DNA of 64,000 bases from Paralichthys olivaceus (GCF_024713975.1 NC_091112.1:472001-536000); one strand, 5' to 3'. Counted from the stretch's first letter, positions 1 through 10,254 are shown. The notes: generated by a model from the sequence alone, not told the origin. Program-made: numbers and translations.

Positions 1-108
1 TTAGTGGAAACAACATATGGCGAACACACACACAGACACACACACACACACACAGACACACACACACACAGTCACACACACACACACACACAGTCACACA
101 CACACACA

Positions 109-156
<48 letters not shown>

Positions 157-170
157 CTCTCTCTCTCTCC
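1..170. repeat. CA/CT microsatellite
   Basis: Nearly pure CA repeat with a few GACA and GTCA interruptions, passing into a CT run at about 153-168. The CA-then-CT order is the same as in the intron of the ADP-ribosyltransferase-like gene at 2866-3270, which supports a shared origin of the two segments. Confidence 0.95.
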
Positions 171-228
171 TGCACGTTGAAGTGAAGTCATAATTGAACT
201 GTGCATGAAGAATTCCTCCAGTGTGAGT
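171..228 (-). pseudogene. Relic of exon 1 end of the ART-like gene
   Basis: About 58 bases align with 3279-3336, the 3' end of exon 1 of the minus-strand ART-like gene. Shared blocks include GTGAAGTCATA, TTGAACTG and the CTCCAG end. Both copies have the CA/CT repeat on the same side. The similarity stops where the Ig receptor's 5' leader begins. No intact splice donor or longer reading frame remains, so this is a fragment left by a duplication. Confidence 0.75.
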
Positions 229-235
229 TTCAGTC

Positions 236-292
236 ATGGCAGCTCTCTCATGGGTCCTCTCTCTCCTCTGTTAGTATCCATGCATATACATG

Positions 293-330
<38 letters not shown>

Positions 331-3300
331 TGTATATATTATATTTCATACTTCAAAGATTCTTCAGAGATACTTGACTTCAGGTTCTTCAGCTTCTCAC
401 CTCCTCTCTCTCCTCAGGTGTTGCAGGATGTCACCGGTCTTCAGCCTCACCTGTTCTCCGCTCTGTCCCGGGGGTCCAGGTGGGGCAGAACGTCAGTCTG
501 ACCTGTGAGCCGAGGTCCAGCGAGGAGGTCACCTGGTACCTGTTGCCTGCAGGTTCAGACCAGCTGCAGGCTCTGCTGACGATCACCCTCGGTAACCTGG
601 GGCAACAGGTGGTCGTCCACCACTCTGAGAACATCAGCCACATGAGCAGCGGCGGGGGGGACGAGGGGACAGACCCCGTCACTCTGAAGATCACAGCAGT
701 GGAGGAGCGGGACGGGGGGATGTATTTCTGCTCCGTACGGTGTCAGGGGTTCATGTGCTTTAACAGAGGGACTCTTCTGTCTGTGGACGGTGAGATGTTT
801 GATGAGGAGCGACCTTTAACCTCCAAGTCTGACGAGGAAGGTCAGAGGTCAAAGTCTCAACTGATCAATTATCTGTTTGTTAGCAGGAGCCGATGGGACG
901 TCGGCCACAGTTGAGACCAGTCCGCCATGTTGGAGCCTGGGAATCTGTGTCCTTCCTGCTTCACTCGTCCTCGTCCTCCTTCTCGTCCTCGTCCTCTTCC
1001 TGGGATCAGGTGTGTGGCTGCCTGTTTGTGGGTTATTGACACCAATCAATCAATCAATCAATCAATCAATTAAAATGATGTCATAGTATTGATGAAGCAA
1101 CCAACAGTACAGAGATAAGTTACAATGATCTCAAAGTCATGTTTGCATATGAATTCACCCGAAGTTAAATATAAATATGAATATAATATAAATGTAATAT
1201 AAATATATAGACATTCTACTTTTATTTTTTGGTACTGAAGTACTTTTAGTTGAGTAGTATTTTGACCACAGTTAATATCATGAACTAAAATCAACAGTAA
1301 ATGATGAACAGTTAAAAGTCACTGAAGTGAAACCCGGTGAGGATGTTGGAGGTGGGGGGGCTGTAACACCTCCTACTGGTCAGAGGCTGTAACTGCAGGG
1401 TACAAAAATTTAATTTAAAAAAAACATTTGAGACTTGGCTTATATCTTTTTATTTTACTGTTATTTTCGATAATGAATTTAATTTCAGAACATTCAGTTA
1501 TTTTCTGTGGAGCCTAATTAATAAAGTGACTGAAGTCTCAAAAATACAATCTGATAATTGACCTTTCGTGCTAAAACGATATATAGAGAACTTCCCTTCT
1601 GTTTGTGCTTCTGCTCAAGATGATGATTTATTTGCTCCAAAACTAAAATTGTTGCCTGTTGTCATATAAAACTGTTCCAATATTTTATATAGTATTTAAA
1701 GTGAACAAAATGTTGTGCTGTGTTAAATACGACAGAGTTAAAGGGGAGTTCCTCTCAGTCTGAGTGACTTCCTGTCTCTGTCATGACGTCACGCTCAAGT
1801 GATCGGATGTAGGAAAATAAATACAACAAAAATCTGCTGTGGCCTGTTTTCAGAAAGAAGAAATTTATTGACTAGATGTTTTAATAATAGACATTATGAT
1901 TGTGAGTTTTTTCACAATAAAAGTATCGAGACAAATCAGCATGTTTACAACTAAAAATCATCAAATTAAAATCGAGCAACGTGATTGGACAGAAAAAGAA
2001 GAAACAGGAAACATCTTCAAACATTCTAAAAGAATCAAAGACTGAACCAAACGTTTCCACAGAAGCATTCAGAGAATAAATCCACTTCCTGTCGGACCAC
2101 GCACAGAGATCATGACGAGTCAGATGTTGGCGGTTTGAACTGGGGGACGTCCTCGTGTTGATGATCAGACGTGTGGTTGAATCGTGGTCGGCGTGTTTCT
2201 ACAGCTGCTTCAGCAGCAGCCCGTAGGGACGGATGGACTCCTGCACGATGGCAGTCGTCTGGACGGGGTTCGACCCTTCGGGGACGTAAACCAACCAGAC
2301 GTCTTCTCTCTGACACTTCTTCCTCTTCTCCGGGTTGATGCGGTTCTGAAGAACCACCTTGTACGTCTTCCCGTCCACTTTGGACTTGAACACCTTGCAG
2401 TATTTCTCCGCCATCTTGATGTCTGGCGTGGAGTACGCTCCCCTGCCCTTGGTGTCACCGGTGGTCAGAGAGGCCGCGGCGGCGTCCAGAAACCCGGGCT
2501 CGTTCTCCGGGATCCCGTCGTGGGTCAGGATGATGCCGAGGGAGCCGTCCATGTTGTGTGCGTGGTAAGAGACGGGCCACGCGTCCTTACCGGTCCCAAG
2601 CCAGCGGTCATTGCCGTCGTACTTCCTGCTGACTCGTAGGGCGACGCGGCTCCACCCACAGGGACGAACGTACGGCTCGTTACCTCGGAGGAACACGGTG
2701 TCGCCATCCTGGAGGTCAACAGAGGTCAACAAAGGTCAACTGAGGTCAACTGAGGTCAACTGAGGTCAACAAAGGTCAACTGAGGTCAACAAAGGTCAAC
2801 AGAGGTCAACAGAGGTCAACAGAGGTCAACTGAAACTTGAAGATCAAACATTAAACTGAGTTCTAACACACACACACAATAACACACATACACACACAAT
2901 AACACACACACACACACACAATAACACACACACACACACACACACACAATAACACACACACACACACACACAATAACACACATACACACACACAATAACA
3001 CACATACACAGAATAACACACACACAATAACACACAATAACACACACACACAGAAACAATAACACACACACAATAACACACAATAACACACACACACACA
3101 CACACCCCCTCTCTCTCTCTCTCCCCCTCTCTCTCTCTCTTCCCCCCCTCTCCCCCCCTCTCTCTCTCTCCCTCTCCCCCCCCTCTCTCTCTCACTCTCT
3201 CTCCCCCTCTCCCCCCTCTCTCTCCCCCCCCCCCTCTCACTCTCTCTCCCCCTCTCCCCCCCCCCCCCCTCTCTCACCCGCACGGAGGTGAAGTCATAGT

Positions 3301-5516
3301 TGAACTGAGGATGGAAGAACTCCTCCAGGTTGATCTTCACGCTCGCTCTCTGACTCTCCTGCAGCCCCGGGTCCTCCGTCAGTGCGGGCGGGGAGCTGTA
3401 CATGTCCCGGTCCTGCTCCTCCAGGGACAGAGACCCGACCCCCGGGTACTCCAGCTGCTCCAGACCCTGCTGCTTGTAAAACTCCCGGAGCGCCACGATG
3501 TTCACGAAGTCCTGCGGAGTGAGCGGAGACGACCCCGTGGTGGAGCCCACGTTACAGCCGCTGAGAGCGGACAGAGCCTCCAGACACAGGCCGGTGTCCG
3601 GCATGGTGCTGAGAGGAGCTGACAGAGGACACGGCCCGGGACAAGAGCACCGGAGCCCGGGACTGACAGAGGACACGGCCCGGGACAAGAGCACCGGAGC
3701 CCGGGACTGACAGAGGACACGACCCGGGACAAGAGCACCGGAGCCCGGGACTGACAGAGGACACGATCCCGGACAAGAGCACCGGAGCCCGGGACTGACA
3801 GAGGACACGGCCCGCGACAAGAGCACCGGAGCCCGGGACTGACAGAGGACACGACCCGGGACAAGAGCACCGGAGCCCGGGACTGACAGAGGACACGACC
3901 CCGGACAAGAGCACCGGAGCCCGGGACTGACAGAGGACACGAGCCGGGACAAGAGCACCGGAGCCCGGGACTGACAGAGGACACGACCCCGGACAAGAGC
4001 ACCGGAGCCCGGGACTGACAGAGGACACGGCCCGCGACAAGAGCACCGGAGCCCGGGACTGACAGAGGACACGGCCCGCGACAAGAGCACCGGAGAGAGA
4101 AAACTTTCACTTTCACATTGAAAACACTTTCACTTTCTGTGGACCTGGATCAAGACTGTACGAAGAGTAATAGAGTATTAAAGTAATAGAGTATTAAAGT
4201 AACAGAGTATTAAAGTAATAGAATACTAAAGTAATAGAGTATTAAAGTAATGGAGTATTAAAGTAATAGAGTATTAAAGTAATAGAGTATTAAAGTAACA
4301 GTCATTTTGCGTTTGGAGGATAAAGTTATCAGTTCTGACAGTGAAAGACAAAATAAAATGAAAACTAACATTTGATGATAAAAAGTTTCTGTCAAGTATT
4401 TTGACCTTTTATCAGAATTTCCACTTTCTATCTCATAATAAGTTTTTATTAGTTTATAATTCGTTTTTTTATATTTTTATTTGTCATCTCATATTCTAAT
4501 ATATTACTTTTTTAGTTAAGAACAAGAAGTGATTGAGTATAAAGTATTTATTTAAGAGTTTAGTGGAACTTATAAATAATGTATGAAACTGCTGTTGTTG
4601 TTCTTCTCCAACTAAATGACAGGAAACATCTTGACGAACACATTTAACTCATCGTCTTTATCACTCACGCGTCTGCGAACATGAGGGAGGAGGGTTTATG
4701 ACATGTACTGCAGCCGGCCACCAGGGGGTGATAGAGCTGCGTAGGCCTCTCTTTTGGTCATGTCGTCCATCTTTATTTAAAGTCTGTGTTTCAAACCGAA
4801 TCAGCTTCTAATGGTTCTGAACATTTAGATGTGATTTCTCTTCTGAGTTTCACTTCAGGGATTTTATGAATGACTGTGTTTGGATCTCGGACCCTCGTGT
4901 CTTCGTTAAAACACAAACTGAATCCTTGGTGTTGAACTTTAATCACTGACTCCGCCTCCTCTCTTCGTCCGCAGGTAAACCAGCTGTTTGCAGCTGTCGC
5001 TCAGGGAGCAGGGCGTCGGCTCCGAGGGTCACAGAGGTCAGTAGATCTCAGCTTCGCTCGCTCTTTTTGATCCGTCTCTTCTTTTCCTCTCTTCTTATTG
5101 GACGTTCTTTTTTCAGAACAGTGACACCAACACTTTCCTTTATCAACCCTCTGCATTTGATGATGTCATCTTTGACCTTTGACCTCCATGAATGCACGTC
5201 CGTGTTTACATTTTATGCTTTTATTTTGTACGTTTCACTGTTTTACGTTTAAAACTGCGGCGCTGCACCTTTAAACGTGCGACTGTAGCAGTTTCACAGT
5301 AACTGATCAGTTCCTCGTCTCGAGGATGATGTTTGTGTCGTCATGGAAACAGCTGATGTGTCTCTGCAGGACGACTTGCTGCATTACTCCTGTCTGAAGC
5401 ACATGGACCAGCCACGCCCCCCCGGCCAACAGCGAGCACGATTGGTGCGACAGGACGTCACGTACTCGGCGGTGGCCAGTCGCAAAAACCCGACAGGATC
5501 ACGTGACCGCAGATAG
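236..5516 (+). CDS. Ig-superfamily receptor with ITIM-like tail (receptor 1)
   Basis: Type I membrane receptor, 245 aa, in five coding exons: 236-269, 418-789, 887-1009, 4975-5036 and 5370-5516. Exon 1 encodes the start of a hydrophobic signal peptide (MAALSWVLSLL). Exon 2 encodes one V-type Ig domain with both core cysteines (VSLTC and DGGMYFC), the core tryptophan (VTWY) and two extra cysteines after the second core cysteine. Exon 3 encodes a short stalk and a leucine/valine-rich membrane helix without charged residues. The tail has LHYSCL and, near the end, VTYSAV; both fit the ITIM pattern, and TYSAV also fits an ITSM. Such tails normally recruit SHP phosphatases, so an inhibitory role is inferred. 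Junction phases are 1,1,1,0 and all close. A poly(A) signal lies at 5877-5882. Related fish families include NITR-like and CD300-like receptors; I cannot assign one. The third intron, about 4 kb, contains a whole opposite-strand gene. Confidence 0.75.
1864..1869 (-). terminator. Poly(A) signal of the ART-like gene
   Basis: TTTATT on the plus strand, that is AATAAA on the minus strand, about 330 bases after the stop at 2199. It is the best-placed signal for this gene; cleavage was not observed. Confidence 0.45.
2199..3604 (-). CDS. ADP-ribosyltransferase-like domain protein, probably interferon-induced
   Basis: Two coding exons on the minus strand, 3604-3278 and 2708-2199, joined in phase 0, give 278 aa. 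The first about 100 residues are acidic and without a recognised domain. From about residue 110 the protein has a compact domain: GNEPYVRPCGW, then WPVSYH, GRGAYSTPD, VVLQNRINP and a final IRPYGLLLKQL. The SYH and GRG-x-Y-s-t-P-D blocks resemble the first two positions of the H-Y-E signature of PARP-type transferases. The usual glycine after the histidine is replaced by alanine (SYHAHN), and no clear third glutamate is visible, so activity is uncertain. I recall a widespread uncharacterised animal and fungal family with this architecture; it is not the classical fish Gig2. There is no signal peptide, so it is probably cytosolic. Two ISRE cores lie at 4105-4137. The gene sits inside intron 3 of receptor 1. 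Confidence 0.75.
2713..2830. repeat. 10-bp tandem repeat, AGGTCA direct repeats (DR4 spacing)
   Basis: Twelve copies of a 10-base unit, AGGTCA followed by AACA-, AACT- or ACAG-type spacers. Each AGGTCA is separated by four bases, the DR4 spacing used by thyroid-receptor and LXR heterodimers. The array runs directly into the splice acceptor of exon 2 of the ART-like gene; on that strand it reads GTTGACCTC and supplies the sequence before CAG. Regulatory use is inference; it may simply be a minisatellite. Confidence 0.9.
2866..3270. repeat. CA and CT microsatellites in the ART-like intron
   Basis: CA repeats broken by CAATAACA from about 2866 to 3104, then CT/CCCC-rich sequence to 3270. They fill the single intron of the ART-like gene. 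The long cysteine/valine-rich and arginine/glutamate-rich reading frames here are products of the repeat, not proteins. Confidence 0.95.
3621..4095. repeat. 44-bp GC-rich minisatellite upstream of the ART-like gene
   Basis: About 10.8 copies of a 44-base unit that begins GACAGAGGACACGGCCCGGG. Copies differ at a few positions, mainly CCCGGG, CCCGCG and ATCCCGG variants. The array ends 16 bases upstream of the start codon at 3604 and begins just inside the ISRE cores, so it lies in the 5' leader or proximal promoter. Because 44 is not a multiple of three and the unit has no stop on the minus strand, all three minus-strand frames are open (the 424, 204 and 164 aa frames). None is likely to be a protein. 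Confidence 0.95.
4104..4139 (-). promoter_or_regulatory. Two interferon-stimulated response elements
   Basis: On the minus strand two copies of GAAAGTGAAA occur, at 4114-4105 and 4137-4128, 23 bases apart. This exactly fits the ISRE/IRF core GAAANNGAAA. They lie about 500 bases upstream of the ART-like start codon and on the expected side. What is seen is the motif pair; interferon induction is inferred. Confidence 0.7.
4166..4300. repeat. AT-rich minisatellite, about 15-bp unit
   Basis: About nine copies of a unit close to TAGAGTATTAAAGTAA, with AACAG and ATGGAG variants. It lies upstream of the ISRE pair, within intron 3 of receptor 1. No coding potential. Confidence 0.9.
4301..4974. other. 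Intronic stretch with one dispersed-repeat copy
   Basis: Rest of receptor 1 intron 3. It contains a partial dispersed repeat at about 4700-4790, with the CTCF-like string CCACCAGGGGGTG at 4718-4730 and the companion TCGTCCATCTTTATTTAAAG. Nothing coding was seen. Confidence 0.6.
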
Positions 5517-5564
5517 AGGGCTTCACTGCCACCTGCTGGTGATACAGTAAATTACATTCTGTTG

Positions 5565-5640
5565 TTTCATTAAAGATTCAGTTTGTAGGATTTAGCGACA
5601 TCTAGTGGTGAGGGTGCAGATTGCAACACCCAACCTTCAC
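5565..5640. repeat. Fragment of the TTAA-ended dispersed element
   Basis: Sequence similar to the element end at 61163-61205: TTAAAGATTCAG, then TAGGATTTAGCGACATCTAG and TGGTGAGG. Only one end is present. It lies about 50 bases after the stop codon of receptor 1, in its 3' UTR. Confidence 0.6.
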
Positions 5641-5876
5641 CCCTCTGTTCCACGTGTGTAGGAGAACCTGCGGTGGCTGAATGTAATGGATGTTTTATTT
5701 TTATATGTTTTCTTATATTTGACTTTTTATGTTGTTTCTTGTTAGTGTTAATTATCTAACGACCACATTTAGCAGTGACATTATTTTGTTGGGGCCACAC
5801 CCGGCAGCTAAAGTTCCTCTATTGTTTTTATATATATTATACATCGTGTTTATGTCTTAATAATGTGAAAAACTAA

Positions 5877-5882
5877 AATAAA
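5877..5882 (+). terminator. Poly(A) signal of receptor 1
   Basis: AATAAA 361 bases after the receptor 1 stop codon, followed by a GT-rich stretch (CCTGTTGTTC). This is the likely 3' end of the plus-strand transcript. Confidence 0.5.
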
Positions 5883-6109
5883 CTTCACGGTGAGAAACCG
5901 GCCTGTTGTTCTTTCTCTGATGTGATTTAAGAAGAAATGTTACGATGCATTTAGAGAAAATAAAAACTTAAAAAGAACAGAAGTGTAAAAATCATATTTC
6001 CTTTTAAAAATAAATGAAATATAAATAATAACAATGAACGATTTTGTTTCAGCGTTTCACAAAGAAGAACCAGAAGACAAATGTTTGTTGTGATGTCAAC
6101 ACTCCTGTG

Positions 6110-6115
6110 TTTATT
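6110..6115 (-). terminator. Poly(A) signal of receptor 2
   Basis: TTTATT on the plus strand (AATAAA on the minus strand), about 59 bases after the stop codon at 6174. A GT/CA microsatellite (6138-6172) lies between the stop codon and this signal. Confidence 0.5.
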
Positions 6116-6135
6116 CTTGATGTTTAGAACAGAAT

Positions 6136-6173
<38 letters not shown>

Positions 6174-6175
<2 letters not shown>

Positions 6176-9100
6176 AAATGGCTGCTGTGTGTTTAACAGC
6201 AGCTCTGGTGATGACGGATGAGTAGATGACGTGGTTCTGGTCTTGGTCTGGTGGCGTCCGGCTCGGCCTCTCGCTCCAGTTATGTCGACCCAGAGAGGCG
6301 TAGTGGATGGTGTCATCCGTCGTGGACCAACGCTCTGACTCCTCCCACTCTGCGGACACACACGCACACACACACACACACACGTGTTACAGGACCTCAG
6401 GTGAATGGAGGACGTGAGGACAGAGCAGCAGAGTTACCGGTGTGTGTGTCGCTCGTCCACGGCTCCAGCTCAGTGTCGTCATGTGTCTGTGCAGCTGCAG
6501 AGGAAACAGGAGGAAACATGAGGCCGAGAATCTTCTTCAAGTATAAACATTCATGTGAAGTCCACAAATACTGTCACACACACAATAACACACACACACA
6601 CACACACACACACCTGTATATCTTTGTTTCCTCCTGCACTTGACGCTCGTCAGTAAAATGAAGACGACCATCATGAGGAGCATCACCAGCCCCGAAGTGA
6701 CGACAGCGACCATCAACAGAGCTGAGACACACAACAAACACAACAAACACACAACAAACACACAACATGTGATCAACAACAGGTGACACAGCCTCAGGTG
6801 TGAGACAGGAAGTGACGTGTGTGTGAACGAACTGCTCTTAGTCTTCTTCTTCTTCTTTGATTCAACCGCATCTGATGAACAGGAAAGAACACTCGTTCAA
6901 ACTGGATCAATAAACTGTTTATTAAGTTTCAGGTGTAAAAACATGTGAAGAAGAGGCTCTTCATCCTAAATAATGATTTTCATTTGTGGTAAATTGTCTC
7001 AAATTGTTGATTCTTGGCAGAAGAAAGTTCTGAGAGGTTTGTTGTTTTTATATAATTCAAATATAAATGGTTAATTAACAGTTTAACTCAAATATAAATG
7101 GTTAATTAACAGTTTAACTCAAATATAAATGGTTAATTAACAGTTTAACTCGAATACAAATGGTTAATTAACAGTTTAACTCAAATATAAATGGTTAATT
7201 AACAGTTTAACTCAAATATAAGTGGCTAATTAACAGTTTAACTCAAATATAAATGGTTAATTAACAGTTTAACTCAAATATAAATGGTTAATTAACAGTT
7301 TAACTCAAATATAAATGGTTAATTAACAGTTTAACTCGAATACAAATGGTTAATTAACAGTTTAACTCAAATATAAATGGTTAATTAACAGTTTAACTCA
7401 AATATAAATGGTTAATTAACAGTTTAACTCAAATATAAATGGTTAATTAACAGTTTAACTCAAATATAAATGGTTAATTAACAGTTTAACTCGAATACAA
7501 ATGGTTAATTAACAGTTTAACTCAAATATAAATGGCTAATTAACAGTTTAACTCAAATATAAATGGTTAATTAACAGTTTAACTCAAATATAAGTGGTTA
7601 ATTAACAGTAATTCAGTGCAGATGTGCAGCTGCAGAAACTCACCTGTTCTCACGGCTGCAGATGTTGACGTGATCGACATCTTGACGCTCGTTGGTTCTG
7701 GATAAACTGAAAAATAAAAGATTTAAAATTCTAATGTGATGAGTCAGTTCCAGAAAAACAATGTTCAGAAATATTTGCTTTTGTATTTATTATCTCATAC
7801 ATATCATTAACATTGTTGTATCATGTATAACTATATTCTTATTAGTCTATATAAAGTCTCTATTTTTATATTTTTCAACATTTAGTTTATTTTGATTTGA
7901 GTCCAGGTGGAAAATGAACAATAAACTGAAATCAGGGACAGAAACTTAAAAAGAAAAGAGGGTGGATCCTGTGTGACATCATCACCAGCTGAGGTGTAAT
8001 CACTCGCCTGTGAGGACCGTGACTCTGCCCTGCAGCTCCCCGTTACACTGATACTCTCCAGCGTCCCCTGGCTGCAGGTCCTGGATCTGCAGGGCGTCGT
8101 ACATGAAGCTGAGGCGGTCGTCTTCCCTCTCGAGTTTCATTGTCCCGTTTCTGAAGCGGGTGAAGATGGCCTCCCGCCTGCCTCCTCTCCTCCGGTGAAA
8201 CCACCTCTGTCTGGGTTTGGGCGAGCGGCCGCAGGGAAGCAGCAGCGTCCAGCCTGAAGACACCGAGAAGTCCCGACCTGAGGAGGCGGAGACACGGGCC
8301 AGGTGCTTTTTTATTTTCATGTTAAAACACATCGACTTTATGAATCTACGTCCGTCTGACAAAACTGTGACGCGTCGTCTCCTCTGGATTCACATTCCAG
8401 TCTCCTGTCATACTGCACCTGCCCAACAGGTGTCCTCAGACTGTCCCAGATCCACCTGCTCACCTGGTTCCTATTCCCAGAATGCACTTCAAACATAACA
8501 GCTCCCTACAGGAAAGCCAAAACATCTTGCTCACCCCCTGGTGGCTGGCTGTGGTATTTGTTATGATCACTACTGCACAGTTGTCATCAGCACAAAATGG
8601 CGGCTCCTGTATCTGAGATATTTTGGCTTCATTTTTGACCAAGCAGTGGTCAAGACGTGTCGTCCATCTTTATTTTCAGTCACTGAAGGTCTACACAGAC
8701 AGTAGTTGATTTTATACAAACATATAAATACATGTGTATATGTACCTGTCAGTACCTGCAGCTCGGCCACCGGCTGCTCGTTGCAGCGATACTCTCCGCT
8801 GTCAGAGTCGAGGAGCTGCAGGAGACAGAGGCCGCCGTCAGACAGCAGCAGGTGGCGCTGCTCCTCCTCGTTGGCATCGTAGTCCTGTTCGGGGACCAGG
8901 ACGTCCCCGTCCCCGCGAGTCCAGATCACATGAGACGTGTCTGAGGCGCCACAGAGGAGACAGACGTGATGATGCTCCGGGACCGAGAACCGGATCAGAG
9001 CTGAGAGAGAAAGTATCAGAAGCTCTGAGCCACAAAAACCTTTAACTGACACATGATTGTATTTAATCATCTCTGTTTTAAGTGAATTGAATGTTTCACC

Positions 9101-9860
9101 TCCTGCCTCCTTGAACTGATCTTAAATTCACATTAGAAGACGTATCCTGTGTTCATGTGTACTCAGGTAGTTTCTACATCTTAAACCGGTTTCTGGACTT
9201 GATATTAAAAAGTTTCCTTCATCAGATATATTTATATCTATCAGAAAATATTCCTGATGCATCACAGTTTGTTTCCACATCACGTCCGTTATATTTAGCT
9301 GCAGATCTGTGTCACTCTCCTGCTGATGCTCACTTTTAACCTGGTTTCCTGCTTTATCTCACGGTCACATGATCCCTGTGGTCCAGTCAGACAACAACTA
9401 AGAGGGTGGAAATCTTGAAAATAGAATTTGACATCTGTGTGTAAAGATGTTTATTTAAAAGAAAAACTGTGAAAACTAAAGTTCAGTTACAATTTGTCCT
9501 GAAAAAAACCTGTCAGAAGAAAACAATCAATCACAGTTTGTATTCATATTGACAAAATGTTTTCACTGCTGGATTTATTTCAATATATATTAAGTTAGAA
9601 AAATCATTTTAATTTCTTGTTGAACGGTTTTTCCTTCATGTGTAATAGTAAAGTTTACAAATGATATTAAACGAAAGATTCTGTGCAAATTTCCGTTAAT
9701 AAACAACAAACACAAAACATCGATACAGGACTAGTTAAAGCATTAATAATAATTATATGAGATTATTCATTTAAATGAAGGATGATAATAACTGAAACGT
9801 ACCGGTGGAGTTTTCAGTCTGTAAAAACCAAACCCAACAGAAAATGATGAAACAGATCAT
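6174..9860 (-). CDS. Ig-superfamily receptor with two Ig domains and ITIM-like tail (receptor 2)
   Basis: Type I membrane receptor, 328 aa, in seven minus-strand exons: 9860-9803, 9000-8746, 8277-8008, 7706-7644, 6721-6614, 6494-6438 and 6349-6174. Exon 1 is a signal peptide (MICFIIFCWVWFL). Exons 2 and 3 each encode a V-like Ig domain ending in the D-x-G-x-Y-x-C motif (SGEYRC and AGEYQC). Exon 4 is a Ser/Thr-rich stalk. Exon 5 is a membrane helix followed by basic KCRRKQR. The tail holds IHYASL and VIYSSV, two ITIM-type sites in the same order as in receptor 1. All junctions are phase 1 and the frame closes exactly. The donor after exon 3 is GC (ACAG followed by GCGAGT), which keeps the phase; the nearest GT would break it. 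Inhibitory signalling is inferred from the tail. The start lies about 870 bases from the atf6b start codon, in divergent orientation. Confidence 0.78.
7054..7607. repeat. 31-bp AT-rich minisatellite
   Basis: About 18 copies of a 31-base unit containing AAATATAAATGGTTAATTAA and then CAGTTTAACTC, with occasional CGAATAC and AAGTGG variants. Variants recur at regular steps, suggesting multi-unit duplication. It lies in the intron between the stalk and membrane exons of receptor 2. Every unit holds the palindrome TTAATTAA, a homeodomain-type sequence. Confidence 0.97.
8530..8690 (-). repeat. Dispersed repeat copy (Wiggle-free 'GATGGACG' family) with CTCF-like motif
   Basis: Contains CACCCCCTGGTGG (8532-8544), then AAAATGGCGGCTCC, GATATTTTGGCTTC and TCGTCCATCTTTATTTTCAG. 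The same blocks recur in variable order and completeness at 24570-24615, 37675-37970, 50630-50725 and 51945-52260. Copies occur in both orientations. I infer a non-autonomous mobile element but cannot place its ends. The label 'GATGGACG' is only a nickname from the shared string. Confidence 0.6.
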
Positions 9861-10240
9861 CTTCAGAAGAGACGTCTGATGAGAGCGAGAGATGAAGAGA
9901 GAGAAAGATTTCCACTGGTCCCTCCTGCTCCTTCTCTTCTTCCTCATTCACTCCATCTGACCACACTCTCTTTAACTCTTTCACTGTGACGTTTTAAACG
10001 GAGGATTGTTGCTGTGAGATATTAACTCCACTTCTCAACATGTTCGAAGAAAGACAGAAAAAAAGTTTGATGCACCTTTAATCTGATCACTTTTTCCATC
10101 TCACACATTTTTAAGTTTCTGATATTCTCCGTCTATTTCACACGTAAAGATAAAACCACTTGAACATCTGAGACAAACAACTAAAACATTTTATTTTCAC
10201 TCTTTCACTTTTATTTTCTAAAGCTTCAACCTGAACTGTT
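9861..10240. other. Divergent intergenic region between receptor 2 and atf6b
   Basis: AT-rich sequence with no open gene. A purine-rich stretch at 9880-9925 lies in the likely 5' leader of receptor 2. No clear TATA box was identified for receptor 2. Confidence 0.5.
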
Positions 10241-10254
10241 TGTTTCTTCCTGGT

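Noticed and set aside
2816-4116. Long minus-strand frames of 424, 204 and 164 codons
   Set aside because: They read the 44-base minisatellite in all three frames and then CA/CT repeats. Only the part from 3604 to 3278 is a real exon.
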